Shown: positions 21,714 through 33,318, counted from the first letter of the stretch. The stretch is DNA of 64,000 nt from Cylicocyclus nassatus (GCA_958299035.1 CATQJL010000112.1:61487823-61551822), one strand, 5' to 3'. Program-made: numbers and translations. Notes: generated from the letters alone by a model not told the origin.

Positions 21714-22643
21714 CAGGGTGCGGCAAAAGTCTGGAAGCCTAGTACTTTCTCGTACAAAACGAGAAGGGAAGTACCCAGAAACGAAAAATTTGACGCACAC
21801 ATAATTCGAACCATTGCAAATACAGCCCAGTTCTTGGATTTTGAAGTTGCCACTATTGGCTTCCACGCAGACCTACAAAATCTTGGCAAGTCCACCTGTC
21901 ATGGCACGTAAGTAGTCGTGATGGAATTCGCCCCATGCCTTTACAATAACTGCCTCTTTTGCCTTGGCAAATGTGCAGCATGATAGAGCAAACTTTTGTC
22001 TACAACAAACTTCCAAAAGAAATTTGCATTGCTTGGGAATAAAAATATTGGATTTTCAATTAGAAGCATGTATACGTCGCATACCGGAATTTTGGCTACA
22101 ATTGCGCGAATAAAAACTTAAAAATATCGTTTAAAAACTATAAAGAGTGTTCCCATAACCGAATCTCAATAGATTCTAATTCAGAAGACGTATGCAAAAA
22201 ATACAGCCTTGGCCCCAGTGCCTGTTGAGCATTCTATTGCTTTTGAATTTGTCCTGAAGACGGATTTCCACTGGCACGTAGGTAACATTCGCAAACTTTT
22301 ATTTCCCATTCATGCAAGAACAGCTCCTGGCAAAAGCAAAACTAGGATTTAATAGCGCAAAGCCTCTTCTATGTTGTGTGCATCGAAATTTTGTAAAATA
22401 TTAACACTCTAGCTACAGCAGAAATTGTAAATATTAAAAATTCTGGTTTTTCGCTTTGCAAAAGTACTAGTTTGGTATTTTCCATTCTTACAAAAACGTA
22501 TGGCAGCCATTTCTAGCCAAATAAAGTGTATTCTATGGAAAATGACCGCGGCATCAGTTGGCATAAAACTGAAATCAGAACCACTATTGCCTTTGTAATT
22601 GCAATACTGCAAGATTAGGCTCCCAGACTTTTGCCGCACCCTG
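21714..22643. mobile_element. 930-bp TIR element, TSD TA
   Basis: The left end CAGGGTGCGGCAAAAGTCTG and right end CAGACTTTTGCCGCACCCTG are perfect 20-bp inverted repeats with TA on both sides (21712-21713, 22644-22645). No transposase is recognisable inside. The ends and TA target suggest a Tc1/mariner-type non-autonomous element. Confidence 0.75.
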
Positions 22644-23159
22644 TACACTGCACTGAGTTCCTTATCAACATTATTTCGGTGTCCCAACGCGTTGTTTGGA
22701 AGAATTTCAGGACAGTGAATACACCGCATCGAAAAAAAGCCACTTTAAGTAAAATGTCTTTACCAGCCTAATAGCCAGTCTCCAAGAAATTTCGTGTTAA
22801 TCCAAACTTGCCACGTTTCTTGTAACCTTATCATCGCCATCATTCGTTAGAAAAGGGCTAACATTTACGTATCGTCTGCGACCATGGCTGGTCATCGTGA
22901 ACTTTTATTGTGAGTCTACAAATGTGTTCTTCGAGCAATTGCTGCTCCTCCCTACGACAGCTAGATCAACGGACATTTGAAGTCATGTTACGAATTGCCT
23001 TCTATTTTCCACGTGTGCCGGCCCTGGCACAGAAATGCCGCCTATGGCTTGGAACATATCTGGTCCATTAGGAGAACTGAGCAAAGTTTAGGGTCAAAGT
23101 GCTTTTCTTCTCAAATGAGCACAGTTGACTCAACTTCTCAGATGATATAAGCCGTCTGA

Positions 23160-23773
23160 CAAGGGAGGTCGAATCAGTCGAAGTGGCCTTTCCAAATGGG
23201 TCATATACTGTTTTGAAGAGCGTTAAACGCTGATTCCGAATCTGTCTTCATTATCTGCCGAGCGCCTCTGGACGCCGAGTTATGAGCGTTCTTTGGGTTG
23301 AAAAATTGAATGCGTAATTAGAGCATAATTTGTCAGAATTGTTCAAATAGTCCAATGTTGGTTGATAGAGCACTCCATTTGAAAGAATACCTTTTCTCCA
23401 AAACACTCATACTATATGTTGCTCTACATATTTAGGCGCTGAAAAGTACGTAATAGTTAATTTTACTTGAATTCTGCGTTTAATTTTCGCTCCAAAAAAC
23501 ATTTATAACTCGGCGTCCAGAGGCGCTCGGCAGAGGGTGGAGGAACGAACGCCTCAATTTGGCACCGCCTCCGCGGACTACTGGTCCCAACACGATGTAC
23601 AACCGTAAGAGACGAAAGGACCAGCAGCCCGCAGAAGCGGCGCCTAATTGAGGCGTTCGTACCTCTACCCCTCGGCAGATAACGAAGACAGATTTGGAAT
23701 CAGCGTTCAACGCTCTTCAAAATAATATATGACTTATTTGGAAAGGCCACTTCGACTGATTCGACCTCCTTTG
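23160..23773. mobile_element. Nested foldback element in copy A
   Basis: The outer arms GGAGGTCGAATCAGTCGAAG and CTTCGACTGATTCGACCTCC are mirrored. A second inverted pair (GCGCCTCTGGACGCCGAGTT at about 23263, mirrored at about 23510) and a third (CGAACGCCTCAATTTGGC opposite GCCTAATTGAGGCGTTCG) lie inside. Copy B reads straight through this point near 59300, so it is an insertion. Confidence 0.65.
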
Positions 23774-24110
23774 TGAGCTCTCGCCAGAAGTGAGTGACTG
23801 AAAACATAGTTTCTTAAGCGTAATCCAACTTCGCATGGGAGAGTTCAGCGTGAGTGAAGTTCTGGCTTACTTCTTACGGCGGCCTCTTCACTGTGGCCGA
23901 ATTACTGTAGAGAAGCAAGTCGGTCTTTAGTCAAGCGATTTGTGCGACACAGCTTAGCTATGGGTGCATGCTGAAGTTCAGGCAAGCTTGACAAAACAGT
24001 AAGAGTTCAAACGTGAAAAGTGCTATTTGAGTAGACGGGAAAGGAAAGGAAAGAACGTGTTTGAAGTTAGAGTGCTTTCATATCAAAAAAAAAAGCTTCA
24101 AGTACTATTT

Positions 24111-24274
24111 GATTCAACTGGCTCGGCATCGGGAAGGCGTGGCTCCGTGACCTAATTAAGGCTAAGTAATGATCAGAGAGCACTCGCGCGAGAGAGACGC
24201 AGGTGCGTCGCGAGCACGAGCGGCCTTAATCGAATGACAGAGTTCCGCCTTTCCGGAGCCAAGTCAGTTGAATC
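24111..24274. mobile_element. 164-bp MITE specific to copy A
   Basis: The ends GATTCAACTG and CAGTTGAATC are inverted, followed by CTCGGCATCGGGAAGGCG against CGCCTTTCCGGAGCC. Absent at the matching position in copy B (about 60990). Confidence 0.55.
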
Positions 24275-25929
24275 CAAGGTTAAATCAGCCAATGGTCTTT
24301 ATTCGACAGGACCCGAGCCAAAAAGTACAATAGATTCACGGTTTTCACACTATTCGCTACACCACGTATCACTGCATGTTTGCAGCGCGAAAGGGTTGCA
24401 CTTGAGTTGGCCGCGCAAACTCGGAGGAAAAACGCTTATGGCTTCCTGCACAAATCGTACAGCAGATACCAAGCGCGAAAATGAGTTTACCCTACTAAAG
24501 GTCTTATTACTGGTATATACCCGTCGCGAAAGTCCACGGTTACTTGATTTTTTCCCCTGCAAATATCATTCTCTGTAAGGATCAAGCAATTACATTATTC
24601 TTTATGTAAAAGTAAGCATATCGCAAGACAAGATAGACAGTTGGAAACAACTTTATACTGAATTGTATCATGACCGCCTACATTTCGTAGGGATAAGATG
24701 AGTAGCGCGGGCATAAAGCAGAGGAGACATTTCCTTAAAGCAATATACTCTAACTTGCTCACTTTTAACCACGCCTAGAACGAGGATCAAAGACTAGCAA
24801 TCGAATCTTCATAGCTTTTAGAGCATGGAACTCTTCGTAGAGCTTGTCCCAAATCGCGCATCGCAGTTCGATCCCCACTATCACATTCACGACTCAGAAT
24901 TACGATCACATAATGGAAATCAGCCCTTCGTTTGAACCGATGTTTCTTTCGCTCGAGCACATGAGAGTCATTGAGAACTTGCTCCTCTGACGATTCCGCC
25001 TTTCCGCTTTTATTGCTGAAAACCTCCAGCATTGCTATTTCATCTCATCTTACTGGTAGAAGTTTTTCCCGTCCAAAATCTTTGAGCTCAAACCAACTTT
25101 TGCGATTACCGTTAGCATTCTGGATGGTTGAGTCTCAAAAAAAGTCAATTCCAGCTTTCTCCTTGTTGTCTCTCTGTCGTCTTGCGATTGGGGACAGCCG
25201 TGTAGTGGATGGTTCCAGAACATCAGGAACGGACATTGCTACATGGTAAATTCTGGTTACTTTCTTTTCAGATTGAGCACTTTCAGCAATGTTGAAAAAG
25301 TCGACGGTTTCTGAAAGAAAGCAATATTTAGAAATTCTGTGACGGGAAAAGCTTTGATGCTGCTCAAAGAGTATGCGAAAAATATGAAGCGCACCTGCCA
25401 TATATTAGAAACGAGCAAGAGGACAAATTCGTTGCAAGTTAGTTGAACTTCATGTACTTTCACAGCACTTTTTTTGGTGGACCAAAATTTACTGGACAAT
25501 AATAATTTGAAGGGTTTATAAAAACTGACATTACAAAGCGGCACTGTATTTTTTGTCTTTATGATAATGCATATGCGCTTTTTGGTAGGACTACAAAACC
25601 AGAGTTTTCTGCAATACAGTCCTTAGATTACCAAGATTACTTACTAATGGAGGATCCCATAGTTGTTTGGAACAAAATGCACGTTGCTATATGCGTCATG
25701 TTGAGCTGATGCCAAGTCTAGCCTACATATCTGCTGCGGGTTTTTTATGAAGGTTATGAGCGTTTTAAGGTTTACTGGCAATGCACAGTGCCGCAACTTC
25801 AGAAAAGCAGTTGTTCAAAAACACACCAGCATTTCTTGTGCATATGTGCATTCCTGCTAGTCGGTACTCTCGACATGCTAAGAATGCACCCCAAAACTGA
25901 GTTTCTAGGTACATTATGCATAGGATCTT

Positions 25930-27130
25930 ATGTACGCTGGGTTCATTCCCTGGTAGATCAAGGCAGTTAAAATGGTGTCAACCTCTACACTGTCGAAAGC
26001 TTTTCGTAATCAGCGAGGGTGAGGAGTAAAGATTAATATTCTTGACAGACATTCAGCAACCTGAGACGGAATGGATGTGATCAACGCAGCTGAATCCTCT
26101 ACGAAATCCTCCACGGCTTGCTTGGTCGGTTGTGCTTCATCCAACATCCTTGTAATATCCGAATAATGACCTTCGCAAACAGCGCGATGTGTAAATCTTG
26201 AAAGCTCCCTTTTGTGCAGGCAAACATGCGGAGTACATATCCTCCACTGGTTAAGTAAACCTTCCTTCTTCGCATATCCTGTCATGGGGGTCGTCAGCAG
26301 GGAATGTAGCCTGTGTCCGCCTACTCTCACTAAGTTGGCGGTGATCCGTCAGGATAGGGAGCTGTGCCTGGTTTCATGCAAGCTATGGCCGAGCGTACTT
26401 AAGAAAATCTCTTTTGTGGCTGTTTTCCATTGCGGATGGCATGGTCTGGTAGGAGCGTCGTGGCAAAAAAGTTGTCGTAAATCCCTCGTTATCGCTCCTA
26501 TTTCGCGCAGGAAGTTCACCAGTCTTCCGTCGTTGCTCAGTAGAGAATTGCGTCGGCACCTTGTGCTCGCGAAGATCCTTGCAGCATTCTTCAGACTTTC
26601 CGTGCTGCGAAAATCTTCATCTGTCGATATTGTTTCAGATCTTCTCACACCGCTTGCATGCAAGTGCTCTTAAACAGCACTCGCCCCAACGCTATGCTTG
26701 GATCTGCGTATAGGATACTGCTTTTGTGAAGAAGCTTCGAAAAAGTGAACAGCCTGCACATCACAGCTGCGTAGTCCTTCAATCATCTTTCCCAAACCTT
26801 TTGTTAGATCTTCGCATTCCTTTCGGTCACACTTCAGCTCTTTCTTCTGGTAAAAGGAGTTTCTATGGAATAAGACGCTGGGATGATTTCGACGTTTGTC
26901 CTCATTCTTGTTCTGACATCTCAGCTCAAAGTTCCCAATCTGTCATCTTCTTGGCGTTGCGACTTCTGTGCGAACTAGTTATAGCTACAGGACTTTATGA
27001 GAGTTGACGAGGTGGTTAATGAAGTGCTGTAAAACGAACATATCTCTGATGTTTTGCGTTGGATCCTTCTTTCTTAATACAATAGGAGTTCCATCCTTCC
27101 TTTTAAGAGTGGTCGAGACTCTGTTCCTTG
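25930..27130 (-). pseudogene. RTE-like LINE reverse transcriptase remnant (block A)
   Basis: On the minus strand, coding-like pieces follow RTE order: TTLKRKDGTPI near 27060-27115, then ITRMLDEAQPTKQA near 26120-26160, then in a shifted frame GFRRGFSCVDHIHSVS, and finally ADYEKAFDSVEVDTILTAL at about 25945-26015. LDExQPxEQAGFRxGFS and DxxKAFDxVE are reverse-transcriptase motifs 2-3 and A. Frameshifts and stops separate them, and much of the DGT-to-motif interval is not recognisable. The part with the YADD box is missing. An endonuclease domain was not found upstream. Confidence 0.6.
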
Positions 27131-27796
27131 TTTTTTTGTAGTGCGTTTACATCGTATTCGATGCAGCTGTCGGCGTTTAGGAGAACGAAGAGATCGTGGG
27201 CTAGACCTGAGGTCCATGCCTTGTATGTGCACAGACGAAAACAGCCTCCATGTGCTGTGGAATCCGTTTTGCTGCCGATAGGATCCAGGGAGGTCTTGTA
27301 CTTGCGAGATCCTGTGATTGATTTCTGCCCCTCACCGGTCTACTGCCATCCGACATCCAGTGGCAGAAGGACACAGTGCGGAGGGTACTGGGGCGATCGA
27401 CATGAAGCTGAAGTAAAGCTGAAAATGCTATGAATTTCTCGCCTACACTAATAGTACTGGGGCGTTCTAGGGCTGCTTCGAAGCAGGTCGCCCTTTCTTG
27501 GATGACGTCTTTGCCTACCGGCGACTTCAGCTCACATCGTCAGGAAGGTGACAACGGACCCTGTCATAAAGACCAAAGCGGTCTGCTTTTCGTGGGCTGA
27601 CTCGTCTTTTCGGATCATTTTGGGGGCCGGGGAGGGGGCATTGTTTGTTAGGTTTTATAGAATGTAGATCTGCTCGAAAAGCGCTGACATAAGCTAATCA
27701 TATTTGGTTGAGGCGTAAGTCTTGAGACACTTTTAATTCTTAGGGCAATAGATCATAAGGTTCACATTTTCAGTAGGGGTCCAGGATTCATTTGAT
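27131..27796. other. No feature supported
   Basis: Mixed-composition spacer between the RTE remnant and the next foldback element. One plus-strand open frame (27128-27433) is antisense to the likely direction of the RTE remnant and has no motif. Confidence 0.35.
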
Positions 27797-28554
27797 AGAG
27801 CAAAGCAAGCTCTACAAAATGGTATGCAAAAGTTTGCGCCATCTTCGATCCACTATAGGTTTGCATCCAAATCTACGTCGTACTGAAGGCTCAAAAAATT
27901 GCGAAAAATTCTTATCTTTGTTCAAAAAAATCTGACGGATCTCCAACATGCTTATAAAAATTGCACACTATATCAGACTCTCATATGTACCATTCCTAGA
28001 ATTTTTTTCTTGTTTAGAAATCGAGAAAACGAAAATTTTCATGTTTATACAAAAACGGAGCTATGCTGCTTTCACTCTAATTGTATACCATAAAGCCCTT
28101 AGAAGTATAATCGTAAACTTTCAGTTTTCCACAAGCCCTAGTTTTCTAGAAATATTAATTTCAATATGGAACACCCGAGTGAGGAGAGCGAAATTCGGTA
28201 ATTTTCGAAAACTAGGCCTGTGGAAAACTGAAAATCTAAGGTTATACTCCCAAGGGCTTGTAGTATGCAATTACATGAGTGAAAACAGCATAGCTCTGTT
28301 TTTGTTCAAATATAAACAGTTTCGTTTTCTCATTTCTAAATTTAAAAAAAATCCAGGAACGGTACACTTGAGAGTCTGATGTAGTGTGCAATTTTTAGGA
28401 GCAGTTGGAGATCCGTAGGATTTTTTTGAGCGAAGATATGGTTTTTCGCCATTTCTAGAGCCTTCAGTGCGATTCAGATTTTGGATGCAAACTTATAGTG
28501 GGTTGAAGTTTGTGCAAACTTTTGCACACCACCTTGTGGAGCATGCTTTGCTCT
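27797..28554. mobile_element. 758-bp foldback element with short loop
   Basis: Almost the whole element is inverted: AGAGCAAAGCAAGCTC at the left mirrors GAGCATGCTTTGCTCT at the right, and the arms (each about 345 bp, diverged) meet around a loop of about 50 nt at 28145-28195. The arms hold AT-rich sequence with short chance frames only. Confidence 0.65.
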
Positions 28555-28734
28555 CTCGAACTGTATCCTGGATCCCTCTTGACAATGTGAACTGTATGAC
28601 CTATCGTCGTAAGAAGTGGGAGTGTCTCAAAACTTATGTTACAACCTGTTAGTAAAACAATCGACAATTCATCTTCAAAATCTACTGGTCTATCTTTTCC
28701 AGCAATTTCTTTTACTGACATACGTTAGTATTAT

Positions 28735-29030
28735 TGATATGGTAACTATAGTCGAATCATTTCATACGATCATGTGTGTCATTGCACACAGAGTGCACCT
28801 TTGGCGTTCCCATCCTGGATCTTGGAGGAAACGACCCTCTAGGTAAGTGTTTTCGATGTGTTCTTGACATTTTCTTTCCTTCTTAGAACTAGTCACCTCA
28901 AAATGATGTAATCGGTAACAAATGGTAGGTCTCTTGCGATTTTGCGATTGAAAATGCAGGATGAGGACGCCAACGGTGGACTGTGTGTGCAGTGAGTGAC
29001 ACACATGATCATATGAAGTGATTCGACTGT
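28735..29030. repeat. Inverted repeat pair
   Basis: GTCGAATCATTTCATACGAT followed by CATGTGTGTCATTGCACAC (about 28750-28800) is mirrored at about 28985-29025 with few changes. It spans a spacer without recognised coding sequence. Confidence 0.45.
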
Positions 29031-29185
29031 AGAACTCACACAAAGTTTATCAGTCTTCTCGCTTTCCAGTTCTTCTTTGGAATAAGCTGAATACTCTACG
29101 CAAAAAGTATGTAAGGAAATGTATGGGCGATGAAAGAGAAAGGAGAGATAGAAGAAAGGAAAATAATTTGAATACTATCTAAATA

Positions 29186-29856
29186 CCCTAATTTCACGCG
29201 TATAAGCACTTTTTCGAATTTTCAAGCGAGCCGCTCAGCCGCCACTTTATTCTGGGAAGAAATCCTTACATCGCACGATTCTCTTAAAGGCAGTGTCCGG
29301 GCAAAAACTCGATCTTGAGATTTTTTGCTTATCCGGGCCTATTCGCTATGCTGAATCCGAAAATCCACATTGGAAAGCGCGAAAACGACGGAAAAAGGTT
29401 CTAACACTGGAGGGAAATAAGCAAGTGGGCGGGGTCTTCCCCACTGTGAATTCACGCTTCCAGCTTCCAGGGTAATTTTCTCATATCCGCTAGCCGCCCT
29501 GACATCACTACCGATCAAGTGCAAACGATTGACTTGAAACCGGAATCAAAAAGATCGCTCCCGAGGCTGGAAGCGTGAATTTACAGTGGGGAAGACCCCG
29601 CCCACTTGCTGGATTCCCTCCAGTGTTACAGCCCTTTTTCGTCGTTTTTGCGCTTTCCAATGTGGATTTTCGGATTCAGCATAGCGAATAGGCCCAGGTA
29701 AGCACAAAATCTCAAAATCGAGTTTTTGCCCGGACACTGCCTTTAAGCAATAGACAGCACGTTATAGCGTCTCTTGGTTGTAAAGCCTTTTGGCGTGTCT
29801 GGGCTGGTCGATCCTGGAAGAAAAATTCCCTGCGCCTTATACGAGTGAAATTAGGG
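29186..29856. mobile_element. CCCTAATTTC TIR element hosting another MITE, TSD TA
   Basis: The left end CCCTAATTTCACGCGTATAA and right end TTATACGAGTGAAATTAGGG are inverted, with TA at 29184-29185 and 29857-29858. The host element is about 208 bp once the 29284-29746 insertion is removed. Related ends lie at 19920. Confidence 0.7.
29284..29746. mobile_element. TTAA-flanked palindromic MITE inside the previous element
   Basis: The ends TTAAAGGCAGTGTCCGGGC and GCCCGGACACTGCCTTTAA are inverted. The arms extend about 190 bp inward (CGGGCCTATTCGCTATGCTG mirrored, then a GGGCGGGGTC segment mirrored). The arms are close to identical, suggesting a recent insertion. Confidence 0.7.
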
Positions 29857-29919
29857 TAACAATATAACTTGTGCTGCATCCTAAGTACTTTTCTTAAGCT
29901 TTGTCAAGATCTGTTAGAA

Positions 29920-30260
29920 AGAAAATAAAATGGCGGGGCCGTGAATACATGCAAAACCACTGGATCGGAATCAAATTACTAGATGGACCAGGGGGGAAGA
30001 AATGGAGATTTGTGAATGGAACAGAGGCTACTTATTTCAATTGGCAACCCATTGAGCCAAACAATTTGGGAGGAAACGAAGAATGCGTCCATGTGAGTCT
30101 GACTTTTGAAGCGACGTAGTACAGTGGTAGAGAGCCATGCTTTCAGTATGCACCAGTTTGGGGCGACTGGTTCCGTTGGAACGACTTGAAGTGTGAACAT
30201 GAACAAAGTGATTTCGTAACCTACATCTGTGAAAAAGATTCCTGTGTCGATCTCAAGTGA
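29920..30260 (+). CDS. C-type lectin domain, C-terminal half, two exons
   Basis: Exon 1 ends at 30092 (ECVH), a 54-bp GT-AG intron spans 30093-30146, and exon 2 runs 30147-30260 with TGA. Together they read HWIGIKLL, KKWRFVNGTEATYFNWQP, IEPNN, GGNEECVH, YAPVWGDWFRWNDLKCEHE and TYICEK. This is the second half of a C-type lectin fold. The EPN motif, the acidic residue before the Cys and the WND motif form the calcium and sugar site, and EPN predicts mannose-type ligands. Nematode C-type lectins are usually secreted. The first half (signal peptide, first Cys, alpha-helical part) is not found; DNA upstream is a transposon ending at 29856. The 5' exon limit is unresolved. It may be a broken gene or one with a distant upstream exon. 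A six-residue tail follows the last domain Cys. Confidence 0.72.
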
Positions 30261-31310
30261 GAATAGTGAACTTTTTGTGTGTCATTTTTGTTGAATAAAT
30301 GTTATGTAGAACTCAATGCACTTTTTCTAACACTCAGTGAACATAGGCTTACACACTGCTGCACAAGCGGCGACGCGGTCTAGTCAAAACAAATAAAGAA
30401 TTATTTGCGGTACTTTTCGGAGCGTAGTAATGGGGTTTCTGAATGCTGTATTTCACTTTTTACCACCATAGACAACGTCCCAAAGTCCTCGCCTACTTTG
30501 AATCGTTTCTAAAACGCTTGTGTTGTAATTAGAGCAAACTCAGAAATCATCTATCGCATTTCTTGACGGCAACTTTTGGGTTTACACACCCGCACGTTAC
30601 TGCATTTGTTTTCGATTCAACTACAAGGTGGTGAGATTAGGCGAAAATAGAGATGCCAATTTCCTTATAGAAATTCCTTTCTGCGTTGTACGATTTGCCA
30701 TCTTGGCAGCCAAGGTAGCGCTAATTTAGATAGAACTCTAACTGTGCAAATTTGAATGCTTTATTCTGTGACAGTGTACCGACTTTTGTGGCTCGAGCTT
30801 TCCGCTGACAGCTTAGCTCAAATGTACTAGAGCCGAAGCAGATTTCGTTTTTGGGACAGGTAACAAAAGGAGTGTTGAATTATTCTATGAAGTCGATAGA
30901 TGGTCTAGTTATCCATAAGACAGAGTTCGCACCTTTGCTACTGCGAGATGCGAACTTGCCTGTGCCACAGCTGGGTGCAGGTGCAGCCGAGCTCCCTCAG
31001 TGAATCAAATTGATGCATATAATAAATCAACTCCTTTTCCTGGGCTGATAGAGGGAGCAAATTATATTTTTTGAAAGCTTATCTCATGTAGAATCTGAAT
31101 ATTCAAGAATTGTGATGATTGGTGAGATCCCAAGAAGCAGTGGAAAATCAAGTCGTAGTTCTGTAATTCTGCATTTTTCGTATTTCTGCATTATTCCGTT
31201 CACCTCAGTGCAATTAGTTCCCCAACGAGCACTCACACACATGCAGATCTTAATTACCGAAGCCTAATTTATCAATGTGCAAAAACGCTGGCACCTCACC
31301 TCGCCCATGC
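30261..31310. repeat. Spacer containing first part of dispersed repeat C
   Basis: 30640-30910 resembles 39660-39920 (GCACAAATGTATTAGAGTCG-like and CAGACTTCGTTTTTGGGACA-like strings). The rest has no supported feature. Confidence 0.45.
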
Positions 31311-31884
31311 TTAACACGTTGACGACGAGCCATTTTTTGAAGGTTTGTCCCTGTGGACGAACCGTTTCCAGGCATTTTCACAGCCGGCTGCACATATATA
31401 TGCATGCATCTATGCGTGAGATACACAAATTCAATTGGGCGGGGCAGCTCCGCCCACTTTTGGCAAGCCCCGCCCACTTCTCAAAAATGCTGAAAATTGC
31501 TCAAAATCAATGAATTCGTGCAAATTCCGGCATTTTTGAAAAGTGGGCGGAGCTTGCCACCGAGGGGGTGGAGCCTGCATTACGGGGGGCGGGGTCAAAA
31601 TCAAGATTATTTGAGGTTCCCCTGTCATCTATGAGCTTTTCTATGCGATTCGAGGACGAAGAAAGTTTTTTGTAGAGGGCAATGGAGTGGGCGGAGTTTG
31701 CCAAAAAGGGAGCGGGGCCAACATAAAATACTTTCGAGCCTAACTTGATTATATGAACACAAGTTGGAACCATTGTGCACATTAAAACTGATGTTTAGGG
31801 TGTCGCGCACCATTGCGCGACATCGTCCACAGGGACAGACTGCCTGTCGCGCACCATTGCGCGACACCGTCGTCAACGTGTTAA
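31311..31884. mobile_element. TTAA-flanked element, TIR CACGTTGACGACG
   Basis: The left end TTAACACGTTGACGACG and right end CGTCGTCAACGTGTTAA are perfect inverted repeats. The interior contains repeated GGGCGGGGC / GCCCCGCCC boxes and GTCGCGCACCATTGCGCGAC palindromes. Its right TTAA is also the left TTAA of the next element. No transposase. Confidence 0.68.
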
Positions 31885-32326
31885 AGGCAGTGTCCCGGCA
31901 GATTCGGGTCCTGGGGGATATACGTGTGGTGGGGTTCCTGGTCACCCCATCGACCTCCAGGCGCACTCCGGCTGGGTGATGTTCCCCCTGGGCCGAGAAA
32001 ATGGCCCTTGAACCGGCGCGCGCAACCGCAACTGGCGCGCGCTTGGACGGCCTTCCCCGCCTGTTCGGCGCGGGACCCCACCAGCGCTCTCCCCCATGAT
32101 GCATGCTATCCAAAGCAAGAATTACAGGCGGCAGGATCTTAGTCTGAGGACCTCCCCCAACTTTCCATTAAAAATCTCGTCCAAGCTGCTTTTCTGGAAT
32201 TAAGAAAACGCCCCAAAATCGGCCTTTTCAGCCCGTTCAAAGCTCCAATTCGGATTCTACGTGGCGAAAAGGCCTAAAGCATGCAAAAAGGTGGAGGTGC
32301 AAAATCTGCCGGGACACTGCCTTTAA
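31881..32326. mobile_element. TTAA-flanked MITE, TIR AGGCAGTGTCC
   Basis: The left end TTAAAGGCAGTGTCCCGGCA and right end TGCCGGGACACTGCCTTTAA are perfect inverted repeats. The interior matches 13273-13502 (GAAAAGGCCTAAAGCATGCA). Open frames inside lie on GC-rich sequence without motifs. Confidence 0.7.
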
Positions 32327-32667
32327 GATACGACATTTTGAAAATGGTAGCAGACGGCAATCTGAGCTTGAGCACCCTGATTCGGGCTCAGATATCTCGC
32401 GTAAAAACCCGAACAAATAGGTGAGTTTCAATAAGTCCTATAGGGAATTTTCTGTACTACTCGCTAGCATAAGGCAATTCGCCTAGGAACAGATTCATGA
32501 AGTTACGAACCTTCGAAGTTTGAACTTCGCGCACTGAAAATCTTTTTTGATTTGAAATAAAAAGTTCTAGACCACCAAAATTTCATGAAAAACAAGAAGC
32601 AAGATCCTTTCAATGTGTTTAATGATTTGTACCAGTCAATCCCATTGATTACCGGCCACACAGCGAC

Positions 32668-33080
32668 TTAAAGGCATTGTCCAGGTCAACTTGGGGGTAT
32701 CGGGATCTTGAGACAGTGTGAGAGCATGGCTCCTGACTAACGCAAGAGTTCCAGTCCGATCGAAAAAGGTGGAATCTAAAGCGAAAAACTCGCTTCGGAC
32801 GAGTCTGCAAAAAAAGGGGGGGGGGTACTCCAATCCCGCCCCATGGACAAGTTTTGACGTGGCGAATGCTCAAGATCTAGTGCATTGGCCACGTCGAAAC
32901 TTGTCAAGGGGGCGGGATTGGAGTACCGCCCCCTTTTTTGCAGACTCGTCTGAAGCGATTTTCTCGCTTCAGATTCCACCGTTTTAGATCGCACTTGAAC
33001 TGTTGCGTTAGTCAGGAGCCATGCTTTCACACTGTGTCAAGATCCCAATACCCCCAGGTTGACCTGGACAATGCCTTTAA
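32668..33080. mobile_element. TTAA-flanked palindromic MITE, TIR AGGCATTGTCC
   Basis: The ends TTAAAGGCATTGTCCAGGTC and GACCTGGACAATGCCTTTAA are inverted; the arms of about 200 bp fold completely (CTTGGGGGTATCGGGATCTT mirrored). The same open frame therefore appears on both strands and is not a gene. Confidence 0.72.
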
Positions 33081-33318
33081 GAGCTAAAAATCCCTGGACC
33101 GTGGAGTTTATCGTGAGTCACCACTAAAGTGAACAATTTGAGTTTTTGAAAATAAAGTTATGGATTTGGATAGACTGAAGGACGCTGATTCCGAATATGT
33201 GTTCCTCTCTACTCAACAATGATTTTCAAGGGAGTTATGAGGTTGCGGCGCTTTCAACGCGACATCGCGTTTATTTCGGAAATTTTAAAGGCGGCACCGA
33301 TGGTAATTCCTTAACTAA

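Larger units (their letters stand above)
20320..26280. repeat. Duplicated block, copy A
   Basis: Colinear, same-orientation similarity with 58300-63120, in pieces: 20320-20520 with 58300-58527; 22700-23145 with 58865-59298; 23774-24040 with 59313-59575; 24075-26275 with 60960-63120. Copy-specific insertions explain the gaps (in A: a foldback at 20740-21240, and elements at 21714, 23160 and 24111). The block contains an RTE reverse-transcriptase fragment at its right end, so it may be a large repeat family rather than a local segmental duplication. Confidence 0.75.

Noticed and set aside
31881..32142. GC-rich overlapping frames on both strands
   Set aside because: They lie inside a TTAA-flanked MITE with no motif.
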